Origin: Pseudomonadota bacterium
GTDB taxonomy: Bacteria; Pseudomonadota; Alphaproteobacteria; Rhodobacterales; Rhodobacteraceae
DNA: 51,981 nucleotides
Reading direction: 5' to 3'
Assembly: GCA_021845805.1 (NCBI GenBank)
Contig: JAJZVD010000023.1
Location: forward strand, 1-51,981
The notes under the pieces are model-generated. The model saw only the letters and a program-made list of their open reading frames with translations. It made no database searches and was not told where the DNA came from. Below are positions 19,192-27,076 of this stretch, piece by piece. The translations under genes and the position numbers were made by a program. Each line of letters starts with the position of its first letter. Position 1 is the stretch's first letter.

Positions 19192-19397
19192 CAACAGTCC
19201 CTTGGTCCGGCACACGACATCAGAAAGGTCCGACATCGCAAGCGTACCGGCAACGCCTGCCAGAGGGGCCCGGACCACGGGTTTTCCTGACATGGGAACG
19301 CAGGATGCCAAGATCAAGACTGCGTGATCGCAGGGCCTGCTGATCCGGGCGGGGCGGGCGCGCGTATCGCTGTAAACCCCATGGCAAGGAGCCGGCG

Positions 19398-19805
19398 ATG
19401 CTGCAACCGATCGTGATCTATGTCACCGGCCTCGCCGGCTTTCTGGCGCTGGATGCGGTCTGGCTGTCGACCATGGTGCCGCGGGTCTACAAGCCCGCGA
19501 TGGGCGATCTGGTGGCGCCCGGCGTGAACCTGGGGGCGGCGGCGCTGTTCTACCTGATCTACGGCGTGGGCATCGTGGTCTTTGCGGTGATGCCCGCGCT
19601 GGGCGCCGGGCGCTGGACCACCGCCTTTGCGCTGGGGGCGCTTCTGGGCCTTGTGGCCTACGGAACGTACGACCTGACGAACCACGCCACGCTGCGCAAC
19701 TGGCCCATGATCGTGACCGTGCTGGACATGGCCTGGGGCACGCTTGCCACCGCGCTGGCCGCGACCTTCGCCTATGCGGTGGCCAGCCGCTGGCTGGTGG
19801 GCTGA
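19398..19805 (+). CDS. DUF2177 family membrane protein
   Basis: 135-aa protein with four hydrophobic segments (about residues 5-25, 45-70, 75-95, 105-130) and the family's FLALDAVWLSTMVPRVYKP and YGTYDLTNHATLRNWP. DUF2177 proteins are small membrane proteins of unknown function. A GGAGC site lies just before the ATG. It stands alone, divergent from terC and convergent with the next GNAT gene. Confidence 0.88.
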   Translation: MLQPIVIYVTGLAGFLALDAVWLSTMVPRVYKPAMGDLVAPGVNLGAAALFYLIYGVGIVVFAVMPALGAGRWTTAFALGALLGLVAYGTYDLTNHATLRNWPMIVTVLDMAWGTLATALAATFAYAVASRWLVG

Positions 19806-19825
19806 GGCCGGGCGCCGCGTCCCTG

Positions 19826-20398
19826 TCAACCGATCTGGCGGATGAACAGGATCCATTCGGCTGCATCCACCGCCCAGTCGCCCTTCACCACCGCCCGGCG
19901 CGCGACCTCGCGGAAGCCCGCGGCGGCATAGAGGCGCAGCGCGTCGCGATGGGTGTCTGCGGCGATCAGGCTGATCGCCCGGTGCCCGCCGCGGCGCGCC
20001 ACAGCTTCGGCATGGGCCAGAAGCGCGCGGCCGATGCCCCGGCCGCGGAACGGCGGATAGGTGGCCAGGACGTTCAGATACCACGACCCCGGCGCCAGCG
20101 CCTCGAGCTCCAGCAGCGGCACGAAGATCGGCGGGGTATCGGGGTCGATCGGGCCGGGGGTTTCCTCGGCCGGATAGCCAAGCAGACAGGCGGCCACCTC
20201 GCCCTCCACCTCGGCGAGCCAGGCGTTGCGGTAGGAAAAGCTGCCCGTCTCGCGCGCCGCGCGTTCCAGCCCGTAGGCGACGGGATCGCCCGCGGGGCCT
20301 ACCGACTTGCGCCAGAAATGCAGCGGCAGGTCATCGGCCGCCATGTTGATGAATCGCACCAGATGCGCGGCGTCGCTTGCCCGTGCGTCCCGGATCAT
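19826..20398 (-). CDS. GNAT N-acetyltransferase
   Basis: 190-aa acetyltransferase. The acetyl-CoA motif is visible as NVLATYPPFRGRGIGRALLAHAEAVARRGG (about residues 107-136), followed by the LRLYAAAGFREV segment. Substrate unknown. The ATG at 20398 is the first in frame and begins directly with the GNAT strand IRDARASDAAHL. It is convergent with DUF2177. Confidence 0.9.
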   Translation of the reverse strand: MIRDARASDAAHLVRFINMAADDLPLHFWRKSVGPAGDPVAYGLERAARETGSFSYRNAWLAEVEGEVAACLLGYPAEETPGPIDPDTPPIFVPLLELEALAPGSWYLNVLATYPPFRGRGIGRALLAHAEAVARRGGHRAISLIAADTHRDALRLYAAAGFREVARRAVVKGDWAVDAAEWILFIRQIG

Positions 20399-20552
20399 TC
20401 CCGTCTCCTGTCTGTCGTTGCCGCCGTCATAGCCGATCCGCCGCCGCCTGGGCAGCCCGGCCCGCGCCCGCGCGCCCCGCTTGCCCCTTGTGCGGCTGGC
20501 GGCGCGGGCCTACCACGGCAGGACACGCGATGCGACAGCAGGATCAACGGAC

Positions 20553-20906
20553 ATGAGCGAGACGGTTTTCCGCTTTCCGGCGCCGGGCCCCGAACCGATG
20601 GTGACCGACCTCGAAGGCTGGACCAAGGTCGAGGGCAACCCGACCATGAAGACCTGGGTGCAGCATACCTCGGCCGACGGCAGCGTGATCAGCGGGACCT
20701 GGGCCGCGACGCCGGGCACCTGGCACGCCCGCTACAAATTCTACGAATTCGTCCACCTGATCGAGGGGCAGATCACCATCATCCCCGACGGCGGCACCCC
20801 CGTGACGCTGCGCCCGGGCGACGCCTTCGCGGTGGAGCCCGATTTCAGCGGCACCTGGACGATCGAGGCCCCGGTCCGCAAGCATTTCTGCATCAAGCTG
20901 AGGTAG
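20553..20906 (+). CDS. Cupin domain protein (COG3450 type)
   Basis: 117-aa single cupin. The two cupin boxes are seen around YKFYEFVHLIEGQITI and LRPGDAFAVEPDFSGTW. The WTKVEGNPTMKTWVQH N-terminus and the TW..EAPVRKHFCIKL end fit the small (S)-ureidoglycine-aminohydrolase-like cupins, but a specific reaction cannot be assigned. The start at 20553 gives the compact family length; the frame is open to 20481. Confidence 0.82.
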   Translation: MSETVFRFPAPGPEPMVTDLEGWTKVEGNPTMKTWVQHTSADGSVISGTWAATPGTWHARYKFYEFVHLIEGQITIIPDGGTPVTLRPGDAFAVEPDFSGTWTIEAPVRKHFCIKLR

Positions 20907-21049
20907 ACGGCGGCCGGGTAAGGCACGGCCGACCCGGCGCCGCCGCCCGCCCGCCCCTTCGCCGGGCCAAGACCTCAGACCATCGCGCGAGGCCGCCTTG
21001 AACGGCCATGCCGCGCCTGCCGGGCGGGTCTTTTGCGACATGGACCTGC

Positions 21050-21084
21050 TCACATTCGACTGACGCAATCCCCCGAGAATGTGA
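21050..21084. promoter_or_regulatory. Inverted repeat TCACATTC...GAATGTGA
   Basis: Two perfect 8-base arms, 21050-21057 and 21077-21084, separated by 19 bases, in the spacer upstream of the TPR-sulfotransferase gene. It may be a binding site or a transcript hairpin. No known factor can be named. Confidence 0.4.
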
Positions 21085-21134
21085 AGCTTTCGTGACGCCC
21101 CGCGCTGGCCCCGCACGGCGACTGCAAGTAGATT

Positions 21135-21153
21135 GAACTGAAGTGTTCAGTTC
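21135..21153. promoter_or_regulatory. Operator-like palindrome GAACTGAA-GTG-TTCAGTTC
   Basis: Perfect 8-bp inverted repeat with a 3-base centre, 66 bases before the start of the TPR-sulfotransferase gene. The spacing and symmetry suit a dimeric repressor or activator site. The regulator is not identifiable from this window. Confidence 0.5.
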
Positions 21154-21218
21154 GCGTGATGCGCGAGCGCGCAGTGTGTTTCGAGGCCCAGCCGGTCTCG
21201 TGCGGATGGTGGTTTTCG

Positions 21219-23075
21219 ATGGCGAAGTGGAGTGTGAGCGAATCCCTGCTCCGCGCGAAATCCTGTGAACGTCGGGGTGATTTCGACGCCGCACGGCAAA
21301 TCTATCAGGGTATCGTCACCGCGTTCCCCAGCAACCAGCGCGCCCGCGACGCGCTGGAGGCACTGGACCGTCGGCAGGGAAGCGACCGCGATCCGCCGCA
21401 GCAGGTGTTGAACCAGTTGCTTGTCCTGTTTCAGGCCGGGCAGGTCGGCGTGCTGGCACAGGAGGCGGCGCGGTTGCAGGCGCGGTTCCCGCAATCGGCC
21501 ACGCTCTGCACCCTCGTCGGTGTCGCCAGCATCCGCCTTGGCCGCGCGCCCGAGGCCGAGGCGGCGTTCCGGCGGGCCTGCGCGATCGAGCCGGGTTCGG
21601 CGGATCACTGGAACAACCTCGGCAACGTGCTGCGCGAACAGGGCAGGCTGGCCGAGGCCAGCGACAGTTTTCACCGCGCGCTGGACCTGCGCCCCGAGTT
21701 TGCCGAGGCGCAGAACAACCTTGGCAATGTCGAGCGCGCACAGGGCGATTTCGACCGCGCCGAAACCAGTTACCGCCGCGCGACGGTGCTGCGGCCGGGG
21801 TATCCGGAAAGCTGGATCAACCTGGGAAGCGTGCAGGCCGAGCAGGGCAACCATGCCGGGGCGATCGACAGCTACGGTCGGGCGCTGGCGCTGCGGGCCC
21901 ACGATGCCGTGGCACAGAACAACCTTGGCAATGCCCTGGCCGCGGTCGGCGATTTCACGGGGGCCGAGCGTGCCTTTCTGCGCGCACTGGAGATCGACCC
22001 GAACCTGGCCTACACGCACCGCCACCTGAGTGCGCTGCTGCACTACACGCCCGACACGCCGCACCTTGCGCAGATGCAGGCGCTTTACGATGCCCCCGCG
22101 ATCTCGCGCGCGGACCGCTGCCACCTGTGCTTTGCGCTGGCCAAGGCCTGCGAGGATCTGGGCGACCTGTCCGCGGCCTTCGCCTTCCTGCAAGAGGGCA
22201 ATGCGCTGCGCAAGACGCTGCTGAACTACGACATCGCGCAGGATCGCGCGCTGTTCGACCGCCTTCGCGCGGCCGCCCCCGCGCTGATCGCCGCCCCCTT
22301 CGCACCCGGACCCCCCGCGGTTCCGGTGCCGGTCTTCGTGCTGGGCCTGCCGCGGTCGGGGACCAGCCTGATCGAACAGATCCTGTCAAGCCATGCCGAG
22401 GTGCGCGGCGCAGGCGAGATGCCCGACCTTGCCCGGCATGGCGGTGCCCTGGCCGCGGGCGAGGTTGCGCCCACGCCCGATGCGCTGGCCACCTTCCGCA
22501 GTCGCTACCTTGCCGCGCTGGCGGCGCGGGGCAATGGCGGGGGCTATGTGATCGACAAGACGCCGCACAACTTCCGCCTGATCGCCCTGATCGCCAAGGC
22601 GCTGCCCGAGGCCAGGATCGTCCACGTCCGTCGCAAGCCGCGGGCTGTGTGCTGGTCGAACTTCCGTCAGTATTTCTCGGCCGATGCGCTGGGCTACAGC
22701 TACGACCTGCAGGATGTGGTCGCCTATCACGCGCTTTACGAAGACCTGATGGCCGTCTGGGCGCAGGCGTTCCCGGGCCGGATCATCGACGTGAACTATG
22801 ACCGGCTGACCGACGCGCCAGAACCCGAGACCCGGCGGCTGGTGGCGGACCTGGGCCTGCCCTGGGATGATGCCTGCCTTGCCCCCGAGGCCAACCGCCG
22901 CGCCGTCGGCACCGCCTCGCAGCAGCAGGTGCGCCTGCCGATCTATCGTGGAAGCTCGACCCAATGGAAACGCTACGCGCCCTTCCTGCGGGGGGCCTTC
23001 GACCCTCTGCCCCGCTGGTGCCTGCGGTCGGTCATGCCTGACGCCGCCGCCCCCCACGCCGACAGCCGGCCCTGA
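21219..23075 (+). CDS. TPR repeat protein with C-terminal sulfotransferase domain
   Basis: 618 aa. Residues about 10-270 consist of tandem TPR repeats (for example ADHWNNLGNVLREQGRLAEA and AEAQNNLGNVERAQGDFDRA). Residues about 370-600 form a sulfotransferase domain with the PAPS 5'-phosphosulfate loop VFVLGLPRSGTSLIEQ (Pro-loop at 376-387) and the 3'-phosphate region IVHVRRKPRAVCWSNFRQYF. It would transfer sulfate from PAPS to an unidentified acceptor, with the TPR part as the likely docking site. No signal peptide. The start at 21219 was chosen because the TPR region begins there; an in-frame upstream ATG at 21156 exists. Confidence 0.88.
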   Translation: MAKWSVSESLLRAKSCERRGDFDAARQIYQGIVTAFPSNQRARDALEALDRRQGSDRDPPQQVLNQLLVLFQAGQVGVLAQEAARLQARFPQSATLCTLVGVASIRLGRAPEAEAAFRRACAIEPGSADHWNNLGNVLREQGRLAEASDSFHRALDLRPEFAEAQNNLGNVERAQGDFDRAETSYRRATVLRPGYPESWINLGSVQAEQGNHAGAIDSYGRALALRAHDAVAQNNLGNALAAVGDFTGAERAFLRALEIDPNLAYTHRHLSALLHYTPDTPHLAQMQALYDAPAISRADRCHLCFALAKACEDLGDLSAAFAFLQEGNALRKTLLNYDIAQDRALFDRLRAAAPALIAAPFAPGPPAVPVPVFVLGLPRSGTSLIEQILSSHAEVRGAGEMPDLARHGGALAAGEVAPTPDALATFRSRYLAALAARGNGGGYVIDKTPHNFRLIALIAKALPEARIVHVRRKPRAVCWSNFRQYFSADALGYSYDLQDVVAYHALYEDLMAVWAQAFPGRIIDVNYDRLTDAPEPETRRLVADLGLPWDDACLAPEANRRAVGTASQQQVRLPIYRGSSTQWKRYAPFLRGAFDPLPRWCLRSVMPDAAAPHADSRP

Positions 23076-23351
23076 CCGCACACGCGACGAGCCCCGGGGA
23101 CGTCGCCGCCCATGAGCATGATCGGCCGATCGCGGCCAGTCACCGGACTGCGGGCCGCACCGCAGCGCGGCCCGCAAAACCAGACCCACGTCGCGCGCGC
23201 GTCGCCGGAGTGGCTGAAGGTCCAGCCTGCGACCAGGACGGATCTTCTGTGGTCACCGGGTTGGAACCGGAGCCGATGTGCGATGAGGCACAAGCAGGGG
23301 GACGCGCAAGCGGGTCCCCGCGCTGGGCCACGCCCTTCGGAAAGCGGCGGC

Positions 23352-23567
23352 ATGCCCCCGGCTCAGCCGCCCGCCGAACCGGCTTCACGACAGGAGGCCG
23401 AGGCATTGCCCTACGGATGCGACTGCGGTGGCAGGCCGAAGACCTGGACGGGCCAGATCGTCAGCTTGAGCAACTGGAAGCGGCTGTCGGCGTGGGAGCG
23501 TCACGGCAGCACGGGCAAGAAGTGGAACGGGCTGACCGGCCAATGGGAGCCGGAGGAACCGGCATGA
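23352..23567 (+). CDS. Small hypothetical protein coupled to XRE-HGGxSTG gene
   Basis: 71-aa ORF of unknown function. The C-terminal 50 residues look coding: a CDCGGRPKTWTGQ segment followed by WKRLSAWERHG and WNGLTGQWEPEE. The stop overlaps the start of the next gene (ATGA), which argues that it is translated. A GGAAAG site precedes the ATG at 23352; the frame is open upstream but the 5' part has no recognisable character. It may belong to a phage remnant. Confidence 0.5.
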   Translation: MPPAQPPAEPASRQEAEALPYGCDCGGRPKTWTGQIVSLSNWKRLSAWERHGSTGKKWNGLTGQWEPEEPA

Positions 23568-24061
23568 CGGGGGCGGGACTTCGAGCCGCACGCAAGGCGG
23601 CGGGCCTGACGCAAGTCGAGCTTGCCCAGCGCGCCGGAATCGGGCGACAGGCCGTCCAGTATCACGAAGCTCTCGACCGGATCGATCTTCGCGGCTGGGC
23701 TGTTGGACGCATCCGCGCGGTGCTGGGGGCCGAAGCCGTGCCGGATTACGTTACATCTAATGCGCGCGCGGGGGGATGGGCTCTTAGCGTCCTGGAGATG
23801 GAGCGGCAGGCCCGCGAAGCCGCCCGCCTGCGATGGATGCAGATCGAGGCGCAGAATGCCGCGAGGCGTCGTGTGACATGTGCTGCCAAGACGAGGAAGG
23901 GCACTCCCCGCCGCTGCAAGTCAGAGCCGGGCAAGCGGCGGTGCAAGTTTCATGGCGGGAAAAGCACAGGGCCGCGAACGCCCGAGGGGCTGGAACGCAT
24001 CCGAGAGGCGCAACGGCGACGCTGGGCCAAATGGCGGGCAGAGCGGGAGCGGTCTCGCTGA
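23564..24061 (+). CDS. XRE-type HTH protein with C-terminal HGGxSTG domain
   Basis: 165 aa in three parts. Residues 4-55 resemble a Cro/CI-type helix-turn-helix (GLRAARKAAGLTQVELAQRAGIGRQAVQYHE), although the second half of the domain is short. A basic linker follows. Residues 103-155 carry the HGGxSTG domain: Cys106, Cys118 and Cys127-x2-His130 (possible zinc site), HGGKSTGPRTPEG at 130-142 and a basic tail of RRRW type. HGGxSTG proteins are common in alphaproteobacterial prophages and accessory regions, with unknown function. The ATG overlaps the previous stop by 4 bases. Confidence 0.78.
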   Translation: MTGAGLRAARKAAGLTQVELAQRAGIGRQAVQYHEALDRIDLRGWAVGRIRAVLGAEAVPDYVTSNARAGGWALSVLEMERQAREAARLRWMQIEAQNAARRRVTCAAKTRKGTPRRCKSEPGKRRCKFHGGKSTGPRTPEGLERIREAQRRRWAKWRAERERSR

Positions 24062-24171
24062 GCAGCCCTGTCGCATAGGGTGGCCCTTTTTGGCGAACGT
24101 GCCCGGTTTCCGGGCGCTATAAACGCGCGGGGTGGAGAGTTGCGCGCTGCGCTGGGCGCAAAGGCGAAACA

Positions 24172-24543
24172 TCAGGGCAAGCTACGTAGGCCATTCCAGT
24201 AGTAGACCTCTTGCTCGATGGCATTTCGATAGACCTTAAAGACACCCAAGATGTCGGGACCTGCCGACCACACGGTGACAACTTCGCATTCCCACAAGCC
24301 GCTGGCGCCGTCGATCTTGATCGTCTTTGAATCGCGCAAGTCAACAAGTTGCAGGCCAAGGCGATCACCCACGGTCATCTGAATATCGTGCATCATCTGG
24401 TACATGGCCATCGGCGATTGGCAGTTTGCTGGGATCCCCTCAGGGAAGGGGAGTGGCACCGCCGACTGCGCATTCGCCGGTCCGATTTGGGCTGCCACGA
24501 CGAGTATGAGGACAGTAATCTCGCTTCGGAAGGGAAATGGCAC
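24172..24543 (-). CDS. Small exported hypothetical protein
   Basis: 123 aa, no family recognised. The N-terminus is a clear signal peptide (SEITVLILVVAAQIGPANAQS, cleavage near residue 26). The mature part is about 97 residues with only two Cys (about residues 41 and 85) that could form a disulfide. Base composition is lower in G+C than neighbouring core genes, and it sits downstream of the tRNA-Ser(CGA) 3' end, so it may be acquired DNA. Open frames on the other strand here look less protein-like. Confidence 0.5.
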   Translation of the reverse strand: MPFPFRSEITVLILVVAAQIGPANAQSAVPLPFPEGIPANCQSPMAMYQMMHDIQMTVGDRLGLQLVDLRDSKTIKIDGASGLWECEVVTVWSAGPDILGVFKVYRNAIEQEVYYWNGLRSLP

Positions 24544-24825
24544 GTCTGCCTGCGCTCAAGGCGCGCGTCTGACCTTGCAGATTGATTGGGCCTAACAGCC
24601 TGAGAACTTACCCTACACCGCGTCTTACGCAACAACCCATGCGAATGCGATTGACGGCAGCACTAGCCTTGCGCGTCGCTTTCCTACTTCCGGGGACGCA
24701 GTGAAGTGCTTTTGTCTCGTCAGATCGTCCCGCTTGCTCCGGGGCGATCCGCGTCAACGTGGGGGATAGGATGGGGGGCAAGTTTTTCGCTTATCAAGCA
24801 AATTCAATAGCTTAGATAGACGAAT

Positions 24826-24915
24826 TGGCGGAGAGACAGGGATTCGAACCCTGGGTCGGCGCAAACCGACAACGGTTTTCGAGACCGCCGCATTCGACCA
24901 CTCTGCCACCTCTCC
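24826..24915 (-). tRNA. tRNA-Ser (anticodon CGA)
   Basis: 90-base class II tRNA with encoded CCA. The acceptor stem GGAGAGG pairs with the 3' arm ending CTCTCC-G-CCA. The anticodon loop CTCGAAA sits between GCGGT and ACCGT, giving CGA; a long variable arm and the T-loop GGTTCGAATCC are present. The roughly 280 bases downstream of its 3' end (24544-24825) hold no gene I can support and are A+T-rich near the tRNA. Confidence 0.95.
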
Positions 24916-24937
24916 GCGTCAGGGGTCACGGGGCAGG

Positions 24938-24966
24938 CGTTTAGCCGGGCGCGCGGGCGGGCGCAA
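24938..24966 (-). promoter_or_regulatory. Candidate promoter of tRNA-Ser(CGA)
   Basis: On the minus strand TTGCGC (24966-24961) is followed 17 bases later by TAAACG (24943-24938), 22 bases before the tRNA 5' end. The -10 box is a weak match. The same TTGCGC-17-TAA pattern occurs before obgE. Confidence 0.4.
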
Positions 24967-25091
24967 GGGGGTTTTGTGGCGTGCGCGTCGTGGTCTTCGT
25001 CGTGGCCTGGGCCGATGCCCGCGCGCTGGTCTGTGTTGGAATTCGGCGCCGGGCGCGCTAGGGCTGGGCGGACCCCAGTGGGAGGCGTGTT

Positions 25092-25913
25092 GTGCTGATC
25101 CGAGCGGCCCTGGCGTTCCTTCTGCTGCTGGCGCCCGTCGCGCGGGCGCAGCCCGGCGGGGCGGCCGATGCGGTGGCGGTGGCGATCCGGTTGCCCGAGG
25201 TGGTCGAGGTCCTGCGCCAGGAGGGGCTCGACTACGGCCGCACGCTGGAGGCGCAGCTTTTCCCCGGGCAGGGCGGGGCCACCTGGGCGGCGCGGGTTGC
25301 GACGATCTACGACGCGCCGCGGTTGCAGGCGGCGGTGCTTGCGGCCTTTCGCAAGGCGCTGCCCCCGGCCGAAGCGCCGGCGATCCTGGCGTTCGTCGGC
25401 AGCCCGCTGGGGCGGCGGGTGGTCGGGCTCGAGCTTTCGGCGCGGCAGGCGATGCTCGCGCCCGACGTGACCGAGATGGCGCGCCAGACCTGGGCCGCCA
25501 TGCAGGAGGCCGACGACCCGCGGGTGGCGGCGCTGCGCGGCTTTGCCGAGGACAACGGGCTGATCGAGGTCAACGTGGCGAACACGCTGAATGCCAACCT
25601 TGCCTTCTATCGCGGGCTGGTCGAGGGGCATGCCAAGGGGTTCGACCTGACCGGGGCGCAGATCGAGCGCGAGGTGGCGGGGCAGGCGGGGGCCGTCCGG
25701 TCCGAGATTGCGGACTGGCTCTTTGCCTATCTCGCGCTGGCCTACGAGCCCCTGAGCGACGCCGACCTTGCGGCCTATGCCGCCTTTGGCCGATCGCCTG
25801 CCGGGCGGGCGCTGAACGCGGCGCTGGCCGAGGCGTTCGACGGGGTGTTCGACCGGGTGTCCCATGACCTTGGCCGCGAGGCCGCGCGTTACCTGGCGGG
25901 CCCGGCGCTGTAG
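25092..25913 (+). CDS. DUF2059 domain exported protein
   Basis: 273 aa with a signal peptide (LIRAALAFLLLLAPVARA). The mature protein is helical and Ala-rich. It contains DUF2059-like segments (FRKALPPAEAPAILAFVGSPLGRRV, and later LSDADLAAYAAFGRSPAGRALN), which appear twice, suggesting two DUF2059 units. Predicted periplasmic; function unknown. The GTG start at 25092 follows GGAGG (25081-25085). Confidence 0.8.
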   Translation: MLIRAALAFLLLLAPVARAQPGGAADAVAVAIRLPEVVEVLRQEGLDYGRTLEAQLFPGQGGATWAARVATIYDAPRLQAAVLAAFRKALPPAEAPAILAFVGSPLGRRVVGLELSARQAMLAPDVTEMARQTWAAMQEADDPRVAALRGFAEDNGLIEVNVANTLNANLAFYRGLVEGHAKGFDLTGAQIEREVAGQAGAVRSEIADWLFAYLALAYEPLSDADLAAYAAFGRSPAGRALNAALAEAFDGVFDRVSHDLGREAARYLAGPAL

Positions 25914-25946
25914 CCGCGCCGACCCTGCAGCGCCCCTTCGCAGCGC

Positions 25947-25975
25947 TTGACTTTCCTGTTGCGATTCCCGATAAG
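25947..25975 (+). promoter_or_regulatory. Candidate promoter of rplU-rpmA
   Basis: TTGACT (25947-25952) and GATAAG (25970-25975) are separated by 17 bases. The position, about 145 bases before rplU, suits a ribosomal-protein operon with a leader. The leader contains GC-rich inverted repeats, but I recognise no known regulatory RNA. Confidence 0.55.
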
Positions 25976-26121
25976 CCCGCATCCCGACGTGGCCCCGGCC
26001 CGCCGGGCATTTTCAATTTCGCCCGTCACGGGGCGCGCTGTCCGAAGGCATCCTGCGCCACGCAGGGCCGAACGCCCGGAAACGGGGGCCGCAGGACGCG
26101 GAGAGGGAAAGGGAAAGACCC

Positions 26122-26583
26122 ATGTTCGCGGTCCTCAAGACGGGCGGCAAGCAGTATACGGTGCGTGCGGGCGACATCCTGCGCGTCGAGAAGCTTGACG
26201 CCATCGCTGGCCAGAAGGTCCAGTTCAACGACATCCTCGTGTTGGGTGGCGACACCATGACCGTGGGCGCGCCCCTGGTCGTCGGCGCGGCCGTGCAGGC
26301 CGAGGTGATCGATCAGATCAAGGCCGACAAGGTCATCAACTACGTCAAGCGCCGCCGGAAGCATTCGTCGCAGCGCACCCGTGGCCACCGCCAGCAACTG
26401 ACCCTGCTGCGCGTGACCGAGATCCTCGCCGCGGGCGCGGAAGGCTCGGGCGTGGCGGCGGCGACCGGCACCGCGGCGGCGCGCCGCGCGGCCCACAACG
26501 CGGCCCCGGCCCCGAAGACCGAGGAAGCCCCGGCGAAACCGAAGCGCTCCGCCAAGAAGGCGGAAGCGGCAGCTCAGGAGTAA
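26122..26583 (+). CDS. rplU: 50S ribosomal protein L21
   Basis: 153 aa. The L21 core occupies residues 1-102 (MFAVLKTGGKQYTVRAGDILRVEKL; YVKRRRKHSSQRTRGHRQQLT). A C-terminal Ala/Lys/Pro-rich extension of about 50 residues, ending KPKRSAKKAEAAAQE, is longer than in E. coli but usual in Rhodobacteraceae. First gene of rplU-rpmA. Confidence 0.97.
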   Translation: MFAVLKTGGKQYTVRAGDILRVEKLDAIAGQKVQFNDILVLGGDTMTVGAPLVVGAAVQAEVIDQIKADKVINYVKRRRKHSSQRTRGHRQQLTLLRVTEILAAGAEGSGVAAATGTAAARRAAHNAAPAPKTEEAPAKPKRSAKKAEAAAQE

Positions 26584-26589
26584 TCCCCC

Positions 26590-26859
26590 ATGGCACACAA
26601 GAAGGCAGGCGGTTCCTCCCGCAACGGCCGCGATACCGCGGGCCGTCGTCTGGGCGTGAAGCTTTATGGCGGGGAAAAGGCGATCCCCGGCAACATCATC
26701 GTGCGTCAGCGCGGCACCACCTGGTTCCCGGGTGACGGCGTGGGCATGGGTACCGACCACACGATCTTCGCGATGGTCGAAGGCCGTGTTGCGTTCAAGA
26801 AGGGCCTGAAGGGGCGCACGTTCATTTCCGTGCTCCCGGTGGCCGAGGCCGCAGAGTAA
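26590..26859 (+). CDS. rpmA: 50S ribosomal protein L27
   Basis: 89 aa, standard length. Begins [20 protein letters not shown], the conserved N-terminal tail that reaches the peptidyl-transferase centre, and carries [21 protein letters not shown]. It lies 6 bases after rplU. Confidence 0.98.
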   Translation: MAHKKAGGSSRNGRDTAGRRLGVKLYGGEKAIPGNIIVRQRGTTWFPGDGVGMGTDHTIFAMVEGRVAFKKGLKGRTFISVLPVAEAAE

Positions 26860-26887
26860 GCCGAACCTTCACAGGTCTGAGACAGAC

Positions 26888-26915
26888 GGGGGATCGGCGA
26901 ACCAGCCGGTCCCCC
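26888..26915 (+). terminator. Terminator-like hairpin after rpmA
   Basis: GGGGGATCGGC / GCCGGTCCCCC, an 11-bp stem with one G-U pair and a 6-base loop, 28 bases after rpmA. No T-run follows (GAACCGTTTCC), so termination may be partial, allowing read-through to the downstream GNAT genes. Confidence 0.6.
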
Positions 26916-27076
26916 GAACCGTTTCCGGGGCCGGTCACGCTCTGTTGCCACGCAAGGGGATTGTGGCGCCGCCGCTGGTGCCCCAGATCGGAAGCGGGAA
27001 GGAGCGGTTGCCGCAAGGCGGCCGTTGTGACGCCGGACCCGGGCAGACCGGCTCCGGCGGGTGAGAGGAGGAAGGC

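Larger units (their letters stand above)
20907..21218. other. Gene-free spacer with two inverted repeats
   Basis: 312 bases between the cupin and the TPR-sulfotransferase gene. No convincing coding sequence on either strand. The second half carries two inverted repeats (21050-21084 and 21135-21153, listed separately) and is somewhat richer in A and T, as expected for a regulatory region of the downstream gene. Confidence 0.6.

Noticed and set aside
19192-19397. Possible Mn riboswitch before terC
   Set aside because: Some TerC/Alx genes carry a yybP-ykoY riboswitch, but its conserved core could not be found on the minus strand here.
23200-23290. tRNA-like sequence (GGAGTGGCTGAAGG ... GGTTGGAACCGG)
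   Set aside because: No acceptor stem, anticodon stem or T-loop can be completed, so it is not supported as a tRNA or tRNA remnant.
24327-24585. Plus-strand open frames across 24327-24585
   Set aside because: They lack protein-like features and lie opposite a minus-strand frame with a signal peptide.
25976-26121. Possible L21 leader RNA before rplU
   Set aside because: GC-rich inverted repeats occur, but no sequence or structure matching a known ribosomal-protein leader was recognised.
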